Part shown: positions 24,692-33,600 of the stretch, piece after piece
Layout of the letters: each line of letters begins with the position of its first letter
Numbering within the stretch: position 1 is the stretch's first letter
Assembly (NCBI GenBank): GCA_947361225.1
Contig: CANAIK010000005.1
Coordinates: forward strand, 1-54,041
From: an uncultured bacterium
Lineage (GTDB): Bacteria; Cyanobacteriota; Vampirovibrionia; Gastranaerophilales; Gastranaerophilaceae
Direction of reading: 5' to 3'
DNA: 54,041 bases
Notes under the pieces: generated by a model
Seen by the model: the letters and a program-made list of their open reading frames with translations, nothing else
What the model was told of the DNA's origin: nothing
The model's database searches: none
Position numbers and translations under genes: made by a program

Positions 24692-25930
24692 ATGTATCAA
24701 GATAAAGTTTTAGCAATGATTCTAGCCGGCGGACAGGGAAAAAGGCTTTATCCCTTAACAAAAGATAGAGCAAAACCCGCAGTTCCTTTTGCGGGAAGAT
24801 ATCGAATTATTGATTTTGTCTTGAACAATTTTATCAACTCCGGATTTCATAAAATTAAGGTTCTAACTCAATATAAATCGGATTCTTTGAACAAACATAT
24901 TTCAAGAGGGTGGAATCTGTGTTCTTCTATTGATCAATACGTTGATTTGGTCCCTGCGCAAATGAGAACGGACGGAAACTGGTACAAAGGCACAGCTGAC
25001 GCCATTTTTCAGAATATTAACCAAATAACCGACGAACCCTTTTCGCACGTTTGCGTTTTTGGAGGGGATCATATCTACAAAATGGATATTCAACAAATGT
25101 TGAATTATCATATTCAAAAAAAAGCTGATTTAACAATTTCTGCTATCGCAATCCCGATTGAATTAGCGGGGGAATATGGCGTTATTGAAGTGGACGAGGA
25201 TTTTAGACTCACGGGTTTTGTTGAAAAACCAAAGCACAAACCAAAATCAATCCCCAATGACCCGACTAAATGTCTTGTTTCAATGGGCAACTATATTTTC
25301 GAGCCTGAAAAATTAATTTATCAACTAAAAAAAGATTCCCTGGATGCAAATTCAGACCACGACTTCGGGAAAAACGTGATTCCCAATATGCTTAAAGACG
25401 GATCCAAGGTTTTTGTTTATAATTTTAACGATAATGAATTCGATGGAATTAAACCCGCTGAAAAGGGCTATTGGAAAGACGTTGGAAGTATTGATAGTTA
25501 TTGGCAAGCCAATATGGATTTACTAAGTTATTCTCCTGAGCTCAATTTGTATAATCCAAAATGGCCCTTAAGAACTTTTAATTATAACTTCCCTCCTGCA
25601 AAATTTATTTGGGATGAACAGGAACGTGTCGGAGTGGCTAAAAATTCTTTGGTTTCTGAGGGCTGTATTATTTCAGGAGGTGTAATTTCAGGATGCGTTC
25701 TATCTCCAATGGTTCGAATTAACAGCTATTCAAGTGTTGTTGACTCAATTTTAATGGAGAACGTTACAATCGGACGTCATTCTCAAATTAATCGAGCAAT
25801 AATCGATAAAAACGTTGAAATTCCTCCTTATACGGAAATCGGATTCAATAAAGACGAGGATTTAAAACGTGGTTTCTATATTTCACCCCAAGGGGTTGTG
25901 GTTGTTCCTAAAGGGGCAATAATTAATTAA
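24692..25930 (+). CDS. glgC: Glucose-1-phosphate adenylyltransferase
   Basis: This 412-aa enzyme makes ADP-glucose for glycogen. The N-terminal nucleotidyltransferase signature LAGGQGKRLYPLTKDRAKP is intact. AVPFAGRYRIIDFVLNN, GTADAIFQN, the VFGGDHIYKMD metal site and FVEKPKHKP follow. The C-terminal left-handed beta-helix starts around residue 320 (GVISGCVLSPMV, NVTIGRHSQIN). It stands alone with its own promoter; no glgA or glgB is next to it. A palindromic repeat follows the stop. Confidence 0.96.
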   Translation: MYQDKVLAMILAGGQGKRLYPLTKDRAKPAVPFAGRYRIIDFVLNNFINSGFHKIKVLTQYKSDSLNKHISRGWNLCSSIDQYVDLVPAQMRTDGNWYKGTADAIFQNINQITDEPFSHVCVFGGDHIYKMDIQQMLNYHIQKKADLTISAIAIPIELAGEYGVIEVDEDFRLTGFVEKPKHKPKSIPNDPTKCLVSMGNYIFEPEKLIYQLKKDSLDANSDHDFGKNVIPNMLKDGSKVFVYNFNDNEFDGIKPAEKGYWKDVGSIDSYWQANMDLLSYSPELNLYNPKWPLRTFNYNFPPAKFIWDEQERVGVAKNSLVSEGCIISGGVISGCVLSPMVRINSYSSVVDSILMENVTIGRHSQINRAIIDKNVEIPPYTEIGFNKDEDLKRGFYISPQGVVVVPKGAIIN

Positions 25931-25978
25931 TTTTGGGATTTATATGCAACTTTACGCTAAATACTCCTAAAAACTAAT

Positions 25979-26055
25979 TATAATGTCATGTTGAACTTGT
26001 TTTTCGCATCTTGCGAATTATCAGATTCCAAAAACGAGTTCAGCATGACATTATA
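25979..26055. repeat. MITE/REP-like palindromic element
   Basis: Arms TATAATGTCATGTTGAAC (left) and GTTCAGCATGACATTATA (right) pair over about 25 nt with few mismatches. They enclose a 25-nt core that contains a small CGCATCTTGCG hairpin. The TGTCATGCTGAACTCG-type core resembles short palindromic repeats seen in many gut-bacterial genomes. It occupies the otherwise empty space between glgC and the thymidylate kinase pair, and may also work as a transcript end. Confidence 0.7.
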
Positions 26056-26084
26056 GTGTAAACTGCTGTATAAACCCTTTAATT

Positions 26085-26759
26085 TTAACTTAAAACCCCT
26101 GAATCGAGAAGATTTTGGACTTTTTCTTTAATAATTTGGTGGATTTTATCTTTTTCTAAGGTTCCCTCGATTTCAATAAAACCGTGTTCTTTTTTTAGTT
26201 TATTATATTCGTCCAAACATCTTTTTTGATAAATTTCAAAACTACTGTAAATATCTTGCGACAAACCAATATCACGACCGGATTCAAAGTAATCTAAAAC
26301 GCCGTTTTTAGCTATCAATCGTTTAATTAGAATATCGGGGGGAGTGGATAAATAAAAAACCAAATCGGGTTTAGGGGCGAAACTATAAAGATTTTTAACC
26401 CAATTAATATTATGACCCCGAACCGAATCCCTTACGAATGCCGTGTAAATATATCTATCCATAAGAACAATAAAACCGGCTTTAAGCGCTGGAATTATCT
26501 CGTTTTCCAATCTATCCGTGTAATCGGCGGCATAAAGCAGAGAAAAAGTTGTTGTATTTAACATATTTCTTTCTTTTGCTTCGTTAATTACACCTGAAAT
26601 AAGCCTTGAAGTTTTCCACTCGGAAACCGAGCAGGCAAAACACTGGTTTTTAATATAGTCAGATAATAAGTTAACCTGAGTTGATTTTCCGGATCCGTCC
26701 GTTCCTTCAATAACGATTAATAACCCCGGATATCCGTGGGATTTAGTGTAGTTTTCCAT
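26085..26759 (-). CDS. Thymidylate kinase-family protein, downstream copy
   Basis: This 224-aa protein has the P-loop EGTDGSGKSTQ near the N-terminus, the DRYIYTAFVRD base/phosphate-binding motif, and a PDLVFYLSTPPDILIKR strand, all typical of dTMP kinases. The adjacent upstream gene is a close paralogue 3 nt away. It has no Shine-Dalgarno, so translation probably depends on coupling with the upstream copy. A nucleoside or nucleotide kinase is secure; whether it phosphorylates dTMP or another nucleotide is not readable. Confidence 0.83.
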   Translation of the reverse strand: MENYTKSHGYPGLLIVIEGTDGSGKSTQVNLLSDYIKNQCFACSVSEWKTSRLISGVINEAKERNMLNTTTFSLLYAADYTDRLENEIIPALKAGFIVLMDRYIYTAFVRDSVRGHNINWVKNLYSFAPKPDLVFYLSTPPDILIKRLIAKNGVLDYFESGRDIGLSQDIYSSFEIYQKRCLDEYNKLKKEHGFIEIEGTLEKDKIHQIIKEKVQNLLDSGVLS

Positions 26760-26762
26760 AAT

Positions 26763-27434
26763 TTATAATATTTTGTTCCTTATTAATAATTCTTCAACTT
26801 TTTCTCGAATAAATTTTTGTTTTCTGTGGATTGATTCAAGTGCGTCAATTTTGATTAAACCGAATTCATCCACCATTTGTCTATATTGTTCAACAATTCT
26901 ATTCTGGAATAGAATATAGCTTTTGTAAGGATTGTTGGATAGTTTTATATCCATCCCCGCTTCATAATACTTAGGTTCTCGATTGGCGCAGATTCGCTCC
27001 AGACTATCTTTCGGGCTGACATCGAAATAGAAAGTTAAATCCGGTTCAATTGCAAAATCATACAAATTTCGAATCCAGGTGGAATCAACGTTTCTTGCAA
27101 CATCCCTTGCAAACGCCGTATAAACATATCTATCCGCTAAAACGATAAAACCTGCCTTGAGTGCGGGTTTTATGGTTCGCTCCAGTCTGTCTGCGAAATC
27201 TACTGCGTGAAGAAGAGAAAAAGTTCTTCCTGATAACATATTTTTCTTTTTTGCCTTTTTTGTAGTATTTGCAATTAATTCAGATGAATTCCACTGGGTT
27301 AGTATTGTGTCTAAGTTTTTCTGTTTACACCAAGAATGCAAAAGTTCAATTTGCGTTGATTTACCCGATCCGTCAATTCCCTCAACACAAATAAGTACTC
27401 CTTTATAATTATGTTTTTTTGAAAATCTTAACAT
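26763..27434 (-). CDS. tmk: Thymidylate kinase-family protein, upstream copy
   Basis: This 223-aa protein starts at ATG 27434 because AAGGG precedes it by six nt; the GTG nine codons earlier lacks a site. P-loop CVEGIDGSGKSTQ, DRYVYTAFARD and the EPDLTFYFDVSPKDSLER strand mark the dTMP kinase family, which makes dTDP for DNA synthesis. It precedes its paralogue with identical gene order and similar length, so the pair arose by tandem duplication. Either could be the housekeeping enzyme. A short intergenic region separates it from the divergent membrane gene. Confidence 0.83.
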   Translation of the reverse strand: MLRFSKKHNYKGVLICVEGIDGSGKSTQIELLHSWCKQKNLDTILTQWNSSELIANTTKKAKKKNMLSGRTFSLLHAVDFADRLERTIKPALKAGFIVLADRYVYTAFARDVARNVDSTWIRNLYDFAIEPDLTFYFDVSPKDSLERICANREPKYYEAGMDIKLSNNPYKSYILFQNRIVEQYRQMVDEFGLIKIDALESIHRKQKFIREKVEELLIRNKIL

Positions 27435-27519
27435 TTTATACCCTTGTTTTTTTGGTTGCACGTTATATATTAATAATAGATTATATTAAAAAAATTGCAA
27501 ATGTAGATTAAGAGGAAAA

Positions 27520-28368
27520 ATGAGTTTAGTTGATTATATAAAAAATTCTTTTAAAAAAGTGGTTGAGAATCCTTCTATTACCTTGCTTTTTGTCGTATTC
27601 TTAATTATTATAAATTTTTTCACATCATTTATAATTACAACATCCAATAAAATAACTGTTTCTTTATTGGCTATTTGTTTATTTTTATTTATTTGTGCGT
27701 TTTTTTCCGGCTGGTTTCAAGTCGTTAAGGAAACAAGGGGCGAAATAAGGGAAAAAAACTATTTTGCAATTTTTTTGGAAGGCACAGGCAAAAACCTTGT
27801 TAAAACCATATTAGGTGTGGTTTTATACATTATTGCTTTTACTTTTTTTGTTTTTATAGCTCGAATGATTGCACTTAAGGTTTTTGGAAGTTTGGATTTT
27901 TTATTTGTGGATATTCAATCAATCGCTCCTGACAGCACTTCTTTAATGAATTATTTTAATAATTTATCCGATAATCAAAAATATATAATTCTAGGCTGGC
28001 AAATGAGTTTTATTTGGACTTTAACCATTTTTAATTTCCTATCTTTATTCTATTTTCCCGCTCTTATTTATTCTAGTGCTAAAAACGTTTTTGTTGCACC
28101 TTTTTTAGCATTAATCGAGAATTTAATTTTTACCTTTAAAAACTTTTTTTATATTTTGTTAATTTTTATATTCCTCAATTTAATTCACTTCTTTCTCGCT
28201 GTTCTTAATGCGCTATTTGCGTCTAATCCGATAATGTCTCTTTTATTATTATTTATTTATATCTATTTTGCAGGTTTTGTAGTTGTGTTAATATTTAATT
28301 ATTATGAACAAAAAAATAATAGTATTAACAGGTCCGACAGCGTCAGGGAAGACAAGTCTTGCGATTGA
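27520..28368 (+). CDS. Polytopic membrane protein, unknown
   Basis: This 282-aa protein has about six membrane helices (roughly residues 18-60, 90-120, 160-190, 195-220, 225-250), with Phe-rich hydrophobic runs and a short polar tail (NYYEQKNN). The layout suggests a general bacterial integral membrane domain without motifs I can name. AGAGGAAAAATG gives a good start. The 3' end overlaps miaA by 65 nt in another frame, an unusually long overlap, so miaA probably depends on it or on an internal promoter. Confidence 0.7.
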   Translation: MSLVDYIKNSFKKVVENPSITLLFVVFLIIINFFTSFIITTSNKITVSLLAICLFLFICAFFSGWFQVVKETRGEIREKNYFAIFLEGTGKNLVKTILGVVLYIIAFTFFVFIARMIALKVFGSLDFLFVDIQSIAPDSTSLMNYFNNLSDNQKYIILGWQMSFIWTLTIFNFLSLFYFPALIYSSAKNVFVAPFLALIENLIFTFKNFFYILLIFIFLNLIHFFLAVLNALFASNPIMSLLLLFIYIYFAGFVVVLIFNYYEQKNNSINRSDSVREDKSCD

Positions 28369-29152
28369 TTTAGCGCTTGAACTTAATTGTTCAATAATTT
28401 GCGCTGATTCAAGAATTGTTTACAAGGACTTTGATATTGTGAGCGCAAAACCGACTTTAAAAGAAAGATGCGGGGTAAAACATTACTTAATCGACATTAA
28501 AACCCCTCTTGAAACTTTTTCTGCCGGTGATTTTGTCAGCTACTCAAAACCAATTATCGATAAAGAAGAAAAAATTATAATTACAGGAGGCAGCTGGTTT
28601 TATATTAAAAGTTTATTAGACGAAAAGGAACTGCCCGATTGCCCCATTGATCCTGAGGTTCGAGAATATTATAAAAATTTGGATAATACAACGGTTTATC
28701 AAGAACTTGTAAAATTGGATTCTAAAAGGGCGCAAAAAATTCATCCTAACAACAAAGATAAAGTAATTCGATCAATTGAAATGTGTTTGTATTTAAAAAA
28801 ACCAATTAGTGAGTTTGTAAGAAAAAACAATGAAATTTACAAACCAAACTGGTTCCAACTTGATTATGAACGAGAAGAACTATACAAAAGAATTAATAAA
28901 AGGGTTGATTTAATGATTGAAGGGGGATTATTTTTTGAATGGGAAAAAAATAAAGAAAAATACCCCGAATCTATTGTCTTAAAAAACACAATCGGATACA
29001 GCGAGTTTTTTGAATTTACATACAAAGACGCAATTGACAAAATTAAACAACACACAAGAAATTTTGCTAAAAGACAAATGACTTATTTTAGGTCGAATCA
29101 AAATATTAAAAAAATAAAATCAAAGGAAGAAATCCTGCAATATTTGAATTAA
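28304..29152 (+). CDS. miaA: tRNA dimethylallyltransferase
   Basis: This 282-aa protein is slightly short for the family (about 300). It isopentenylates A37 of tRNAs reading UNN codons. P-loop LTGPTASGKTSLAIDLA, the ICADSRIVYKDFDIVSAKP motif, GGSWFYIKSLL, and the C-terminal HTRNFAKRQMTYFR are diagnostic. Its ATG lies 65 nt inside the preceding membrane-protein gene and lacks a Shine-Dalgarno. TTGCAG and TATTTA are spaced 18 nt apart just upstream and could form an internal promoter, with the ATG six nt after the -10. It converges with a secreted-protein gene, with a 4-nt overlap. Confidence 0.95.
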   Translation: MNKKIIVLTGPTASGKTSLAIDLALELNCSIICADSRIVYKDFDIVSAKPTLKERCGVKHYLIDIKTPLETFSAGDFVSYSKPIIDKEEKIIITGGSWFYIKSLLDEKELPDCPIDPEVREYYKNLDNTTVYQELVKLDSKRAQKIHPNNKDKVIRSIEMCLYLKKPISEFVRKNNEIYKPNWFQLDYEREELYKRINKRVDLMIEGGLFFEWEKNKEKYPESIVLKNTIGYSEFFEFTYKDAIDKIKQHTRNFAKRQMTYFRSNQNIKKIKSKEEILQYLN

Positions 29153-29634
29153 GGGGCTTTCCCGTAGATTTTTACACCTGCTATCGAATAGGAGGCAATA
29201 TCTTTTTTTTGTAGTTTATTATTTATATCATATCTTTCAACAATAAAATTGTCGGTTCCCGTAAAATTATCGTTTTTAAGTTCAAACGTCACGGTTTCTT
29301 TGTAAACTACCTTTAAATCCTTATTTTTAACGGTTTTTTGACGTTCAAATTTAAGTGAATTATTTTTTTGTTTATCCTTAATTTCAATTTCACTCCTTGC
29401 CCCGCTTTCAAGATTCTCTAAGATTAGAATATTGTTATATCCTGATAAAGTCCAAATATCTCTGCTTTCGAAGTTAAAAACATCCGGGTTATTGGAGCTT
29501 TTGAGTTTTGATATTACCCCCCAGGAACCAAAAAAGCCTTTGGGAATATAATCCTCGCTTACCCCTCCTTTAAGGGGTTGAGCTTGCGAAAATTGGAATA
29601 ATAAAAAGATAAAAACGAGAATAATTTTTTTCAT
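29149..29634 (-). CDS. Exported protein of unknown function
   Basis: This 161-aa protein has a Sec signal peptide (MKKIILVFIFLLFQFSQAQ, cleavage near residue 19). The mature part begins PLKGGVSEDYIPKGFFGSW and continues as alternating polar and hydrophobic strands, suggesting a beta-rich, lipocalin-like fold. No motif is recognised and no Cys is present, so it is soluble or loosely attached in the periplasm. It converges on miaA. No clear ribosome site lies before the ATG. Confidence 0.65.
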   Translation of the reverse strand: MKKIILVFIFLLFQFSQAQPLKGGVSEDYIPKGFFGSWGVISKLKSSNNPDVFNFESRDIWTLSGYNNILILENLESGARSEIEIKDKQKNNSLKFERQKTVKNKDLKVVYKETVTFELKNDNFTGTDNFIVERYDINNKLQKKDIASYSIAGVKIYGKAP

Positions 29635-29728
29635 ATATCAATTTTAATAAAATTACAAAAAAATTCAACCTTAAGGTCGAGGATTTTTTTTTCACATAAA
29701 GCTAATATATTAAAGAAGGGGAGTTATC

Positions 29729-30196
29729 TTGAAACAAACACTGTCAGTTATTATTCCTTTGTTATTAATATTAGCGCTGGTTTTAAATCAGGCGCTTCCG
29801 GCTGACGCTGCTAAAAAAGCAGCCAAAAAAAGGGGTTTAAGTCAAGAAGTTTTAGTTGAAATTACTCAGAAAGTTGATAATTTAACTAAGAAAATATATG
29901 AACGAGAATTATACACTCCTGAGGATTCAGGGGAGTTAATAAATCTTAAGTTGCAACTGGATGAGCAAATGGATATTTTCGCAGAACCTTCTTATGCGCC
30001 TCTTTACTTTAAAATAGGCAATATTTACAGATTGCGTGGTGAGGAAAAAGACGCAATCAACTGTTATCAAACAATTCTAGAGAATTTTTCTCAAACCGCA
30101 TACGGACCCAAAGCAAGAGATATCCTGGTTCAAATGGGCGTTGAAATTTCCCTTCCGACTGACGCCAGCGAAGAAATCGCAGAGGATGAAATTTAG
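29729..30196 (+). CDS. Exported TPR-like protein
   Basis: This 155-aa protein starts at TTG 29729, supported by AAGGGGAG (29716-29723) five nt upstream. A signal peptide (LLLILALVLNQALPADA) is followed by a basic KKAAKKRG run. A single TPR-like helix pair (residues about 90-130, FKIGNIYRLRGEEKDAINCYQTIL) precedes an acidic C-terminus. It probably acts as a periplasmic interaction module. It converges with the coiled-coil gene, with a 4-nt overlap. Confidence 0.7.
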   Translation: MKQTLSVIIPLLLILALVLNQALPADAAKKAAKKRGLSQEVLVEITQKVDNLTKKIYERELYTPEDSGELINLKLQLDEQMDIFAEPSYAPLYFKIGNIYRLRGEEKDAINCYQTILENFSQTAYGPKARDILVQMGVEISLPTDASEEIAEDEI

Positions 30197-33100
30197 CTTT
30201 CAACGTAGCTCATTAATTTTTCTAAGGTTGTTTGAATTGAGTTAATTTTGTCTTCTATTATTTCAACTCTATTAGAAAGCATTTTGGTTTGTGTCATATT
30301 CTCATAGAAAATATCGATAAATTGTCCGGGATTAAAGCCTTCTGCTTGACTTTTGGTTAGAATTTCAATTTTTTTATTGAGCTGCGCAATTTTTTCATCC
30401 TGATTTCTTGCGTTCTTAATTAAAAGTTTTAATCCGTTCTCAATTTTGATATTTTGTTCATTAACCGCTTGTTTTGATTTTTCACTTTGATATAGGCGGG
30501 TTTTAATGTCTTCAAAACCTGTATTTTTAAGCTCATCAAGATTAAGAGCAAGATCCTCGATTTTAGAAATTGCATCCCTGCACCAGCCCGACAAATGCCC
30601 GATTTCGGCTTCAGTGTCTCTGGTGTTTTTCATTGTTTCAACATTGATATTTCTAATTTCCGCAATTTTTTCTAAAATTGCCGTGTTTTCATTGTTCGAT
30701 GCTCCGCTTTTTTCAATGCTTAATCGAATTTTAGCTAAATCGGATTCAATGTCTTCCAGGGTGTAGGAATAACCTGAATCATCGTCTTGGGATTTAATTT
30801 TTTTAATTGTTTTTTCAAGACGCAAAAATTCGGATCTAAAGTTTTCTTTAAGTTCATCAATAAGTTTTGAAGTTTCTTTAGAGTCATTGATTTTTTTGCT
30901 TAATACACTTAAATCTTCATCGAATGGTCTTAATTCGATTGTTTCTTTTGGTTTTTCAATTAACTCGGAAATTTTTTGAACCTGTTCTTTTAGTTTTTGT
31001 TCAATTGTCTTTTTAATTTCTCGAATTTCATCTGATAAATTCTCGTTTGCGTTTTCTAAGGAATTCTCAAAATTTTCAATTTTATCAATAATTTTTGAAA
31101 AATTTTGTCCTTTGGAGTTAGAATTTGCAATAGTTTGGCGATTTTGCTCAATTTCGTCTAAAAGTTCTTTAGCGTTGTGAATTTGTTGCAAATTGGCTTT
31201 TTCAATCTTAGATTCAATATTACCAAGCAGTGTTCTTAAAGGCTTATCTTCACCAATAGACTCAATTTCGGGTCCTGTTATACAATCAAGAACCCTATCC
31301 AGTTTTTCATCAAAACTGTTAATTGCGTGTTTGTTTGTTTTTTCAATATTAGAAATATTGTCAATAATTTCTTTTTTTACATCGCTTAATTTGTTAATTG
31401 TATCAGGAGCAAAGTTGGTTAGCTCTAATTCAAGCCCTGAAAGCTTTTCTAAGAGCATTTGAATATCTTCTTGCTGTTTTGTTGTGTTGTTTTGTCCGTC
31501 AACCTTAAAATCCGTAAGTTCTTTTTGAACTTTATAACTAACATTCTCAATATTCTGAGTAATTGTGTTCGAAAGTTTTTGAAGGGATAATTGGAGATTC
31601 TCCTGCAGGTTTTGTTCGTCAACCTTAAAATCCGTAAGTTCTTTTTCGATTTTTTCATTAACTCGTTCAATACTGCTTATAATTGAATTAGAAAGTTTTT
31701 GTAAATCGATTTTTAAAGTGTCTTCAGTTTCAATATTGACAGACTTTAAGCTTTCTTTAATATCATTAATTGAATTGACTATATCTTGTTTAATATTTGT
31801 AAAGTCGTCTTTAATTCCGATAACGTCGTCTTTAATAATTAAAACTTTGTCATTTAAACCATCAATTCCTTGTTGAACGGCGGAATTGTCAATTTTGAAT
31901 TCGGGACTTTTTCTTTCGCCCAACAAATCGAGCTTTTGAGAAATTTGAGGAATTGCCTCGGCAATTTTTGTTAGAATCGCAACATTTGTATCCGAATAAA
32001 CTTCGCCAAGGTTTAATCTTAGGTTCTGAATTTGTTTTTGGATTTCTAAAGTCACATTATCCAAGCTATATTGCAGTTCTTCAATTTCTTTTCCGATATC
32101 GTGGTTTTTTAAATTCGCCAAAGCCCTCTCAATCGGTTCTTGAAGAATTTTTATGTTTCCTTGATTGAGAAGTGTGATATCATTCTTAAGAGAATTAATC
32201 CCTTCCAATAGCGTTTGAATGTTGTCTTTAGATGTTGCGTCATATTTACTAAAACTTTCGCTTGTTGGAATTTTTTGCGCTAATTCTGTTCCTATTGCTT
32301 CTTTAAAGTTTTTAATTTCACTTTTTAACCCCTCAATAGCAGTTATTGTTTCAGGGCTGTCTGTTTTTGGGGCGGAGCTGACAAGTTCTTTAATTGATGC
32401 AATTTGAAGTCCCAGGGTTTCAAAATTATTGTTTAGGAGCTCAAAATTCGGTGTGTTAATATTTTTAATATCATAATTAAGGGCATTAATTGCATCAACA
32501 ATATCATTTTTGCCTAAAAAACTAATTGAAGTTTTAACATCTTTTAATTCTTGTTCTACATTGGATAAAGAAAGGGAAAGTGTTCCGATTTCTTCTTTTG
32601 TAAGTGTAACATTGCTTGCAAGTCCTTGTAAATTCTCAATCAACCCGCTAAGTTCCTCAACCGGCGGTTCTTTTGAATTTGCTAAGACAATTTTTTGAAT
32701 TTCAACCTTAATACTTTCAACTTGTTCTTTAATGTGTTTATTAAGCAGTTGAACTTCATCCCTTGTGTCGACATATGAAATTTGTTCTTTAATTGCATTA
32801 AGAGAATATGTTAAATCGTGCACTTCACGAAGGGCGTCGTTAAAAATATTTTCTCTATTCTGGATTGTGTCAATTAATCCTGTCAAATCACGATATTTTG
32901 AATCTATAATTGAAATAGCAGAGATTACGGAATTAATATTTCCTGAAATTATATCAACTTCGCTTTTTAGTGTTAAAAATTCTTCCTTTGGGCTGTTTTG
33001 TTTAATTTGAGCTAAAAAATCAGCAAAATTTTTATTTAAGGTTATTGTGATATTCTCAAAACCTCTTGAGAAGGTCATAAAATTTTCACTTAATTTAATA

Positions 33101-33519
33101 ATTTCCTCAGTTGGATTATTAGAAATCTGCTGATCAATTCTTTTTGCAATTCCCTGTAAAACGTGTTCTTGGGAGTTGAGTTTGGAATAAGCGTTGGTTG
33201 TGTCAACTAAAAGTTTGGATAAATCAGAAGAAAATTTAGGATAATTCGACGCTTGAGAATGAATAAAGTCTTTTAAACCGGTTTCCAGCTCTTTAATGGA
33301 TTGATTTGTCTGACCGTATTTGTTTTCTAATGATTTTCTAAATTCATTAACAATGGTTGAAGCGATTTTTTCACTTGAAACACTTGTAACGCTTTCATAT
33401 CTTTGAGCAAGGGTGTTTAGAACATTGTAAATTTCACCTTGTGATGAACTTGATTTTGCGTAAAGTCCTTTAATAGCTTGAGTTAGCTGGTCTAATTTAA
33501 TTTCAACACTATCTGCCAT
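30193..33519 (-). CDS. 1108-residue coiled-coil protein
   Basis: The protein has no signal peptide or membrane helix. Nearly the whole length is heptad-like helix, rich in Glu, Lys, Ser, Asn, Ile and Leu, with no globular domain. An internal duplication of about 40 residues (KELTDFKVD twice, 40 residues apart) is also visible in the DNA as a 120-bp tandem repeat. Such proteins usually act as cytoplasmic scaffolds, cytoskeletal elements or tethers, and the sequence alone cannot decide among these. A weak GGAAAAA is the only possible ribosome site. Confidence 0.7.
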   Translation of the reverse strand: MADSVEIKLDQLTQAIKGLYAKSSSSQGEIYNVLNTLAQRYESVTSVSSEKIASTIVNEFRKSLENKYGQTNQSIKELETGLKDFIHSQASNYPKFSSDLSKLLVDTTNAYSKLNSQEHVLQGIAKRIDQQISNNPTEEIIKLSENFMTFSRGFENITITLNKNFADFLAQIKQNSPKEEFLTLKSEVDIISGNINSVISAISIIDSKYRDLTGLIDTIQNRENIFNDALREVHDLTYSLNAIKEQISYVDTRDEVQLLNKHIKEQVESIKVEIQKIVLANSKEPPVEELSGLIENLQGLASNVTLTKEEIGTLSLSLSNVEQELKDVKTSISFLGKNDIVDAINALNYDIKNINTPNFELLNNNFETLGLQIASIKELVSSAPKTDSPETITAIEGLKSEIKNFKEAIGTELAQKIPTSESFSKYDATSKDNIQTLLEGINSLKNDITLLNQGNIKILQEPIERALANLKNHDIGKEIEELQYSLDNVTLEIQKQIQNLRLNLGEVYSDTNVAILTKIAEAIPQISQKLDLLGERKSPEFKIDNSAVQQGIDGLNDKVLIIKDDVIGIKDDFTNIKQDIVNSINDIKESLKSVNIETEDTLKIDLQKLSNSIISSIERVNEKIEKELTDFKVDEQNLQENLQLSLQKLSNTITQNIENVSYKVQKELTDFKVDGQNNTTKQQEDIQMLLEKLSGLELELTNFAPDTINKLSDVKKEIIDNISNIEKTNKHAINSFDEKLDRVLDCITGPEIESIGEDKPLRTLLGNIESKIEKANLQQIHNAKELLDEIEQNRQTIANSNSKGQNFSKIIDKIENFENSLENANENLSDEIREIKKTIEQKLKEQVQKISELIEKPKETIELRPFDEDLSVLSKKINDSKETSKLIDELKENFRSEFLRLEKTIKKIKSQDDDSGYSYTLEDIESDLAKIRLSIEKSGASNNENTAILEKIAEIRNINVETMKNTRDTEAEIGHLSGWCRDAISKIEDLALNLDELKNTGFEDIKTRLYQSEKSKQAVNEQNIKIENGLKLLIKNARNQDEKIAQLNKKIEILTKSQAEGFNPGQFIDIFYENMTQTKMLSNRVEIIEDKINSIQTTLEKLMSYVES
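31489..31708. repeat. Intragenic 120-bp tandem repeat in the coiled-coil gene
   Basis: CAACCTTAAAATCCGTAAG occurs at 31500 and again exactly 120 nt later at 31620. Flanking stretches such as GAAAGTTTTTG match at the same spacing (31571 and 31691). The unit encodes 40 residues. Confidence 0.75.
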
Positions 33520-33600
33520 AGATTTTTCCGATTTTTCCTTATTCTCTCCAATTTTATTCTAGCAAAAACCTTTTTTAGAGGCTACTTTGTAAAGAAATGC

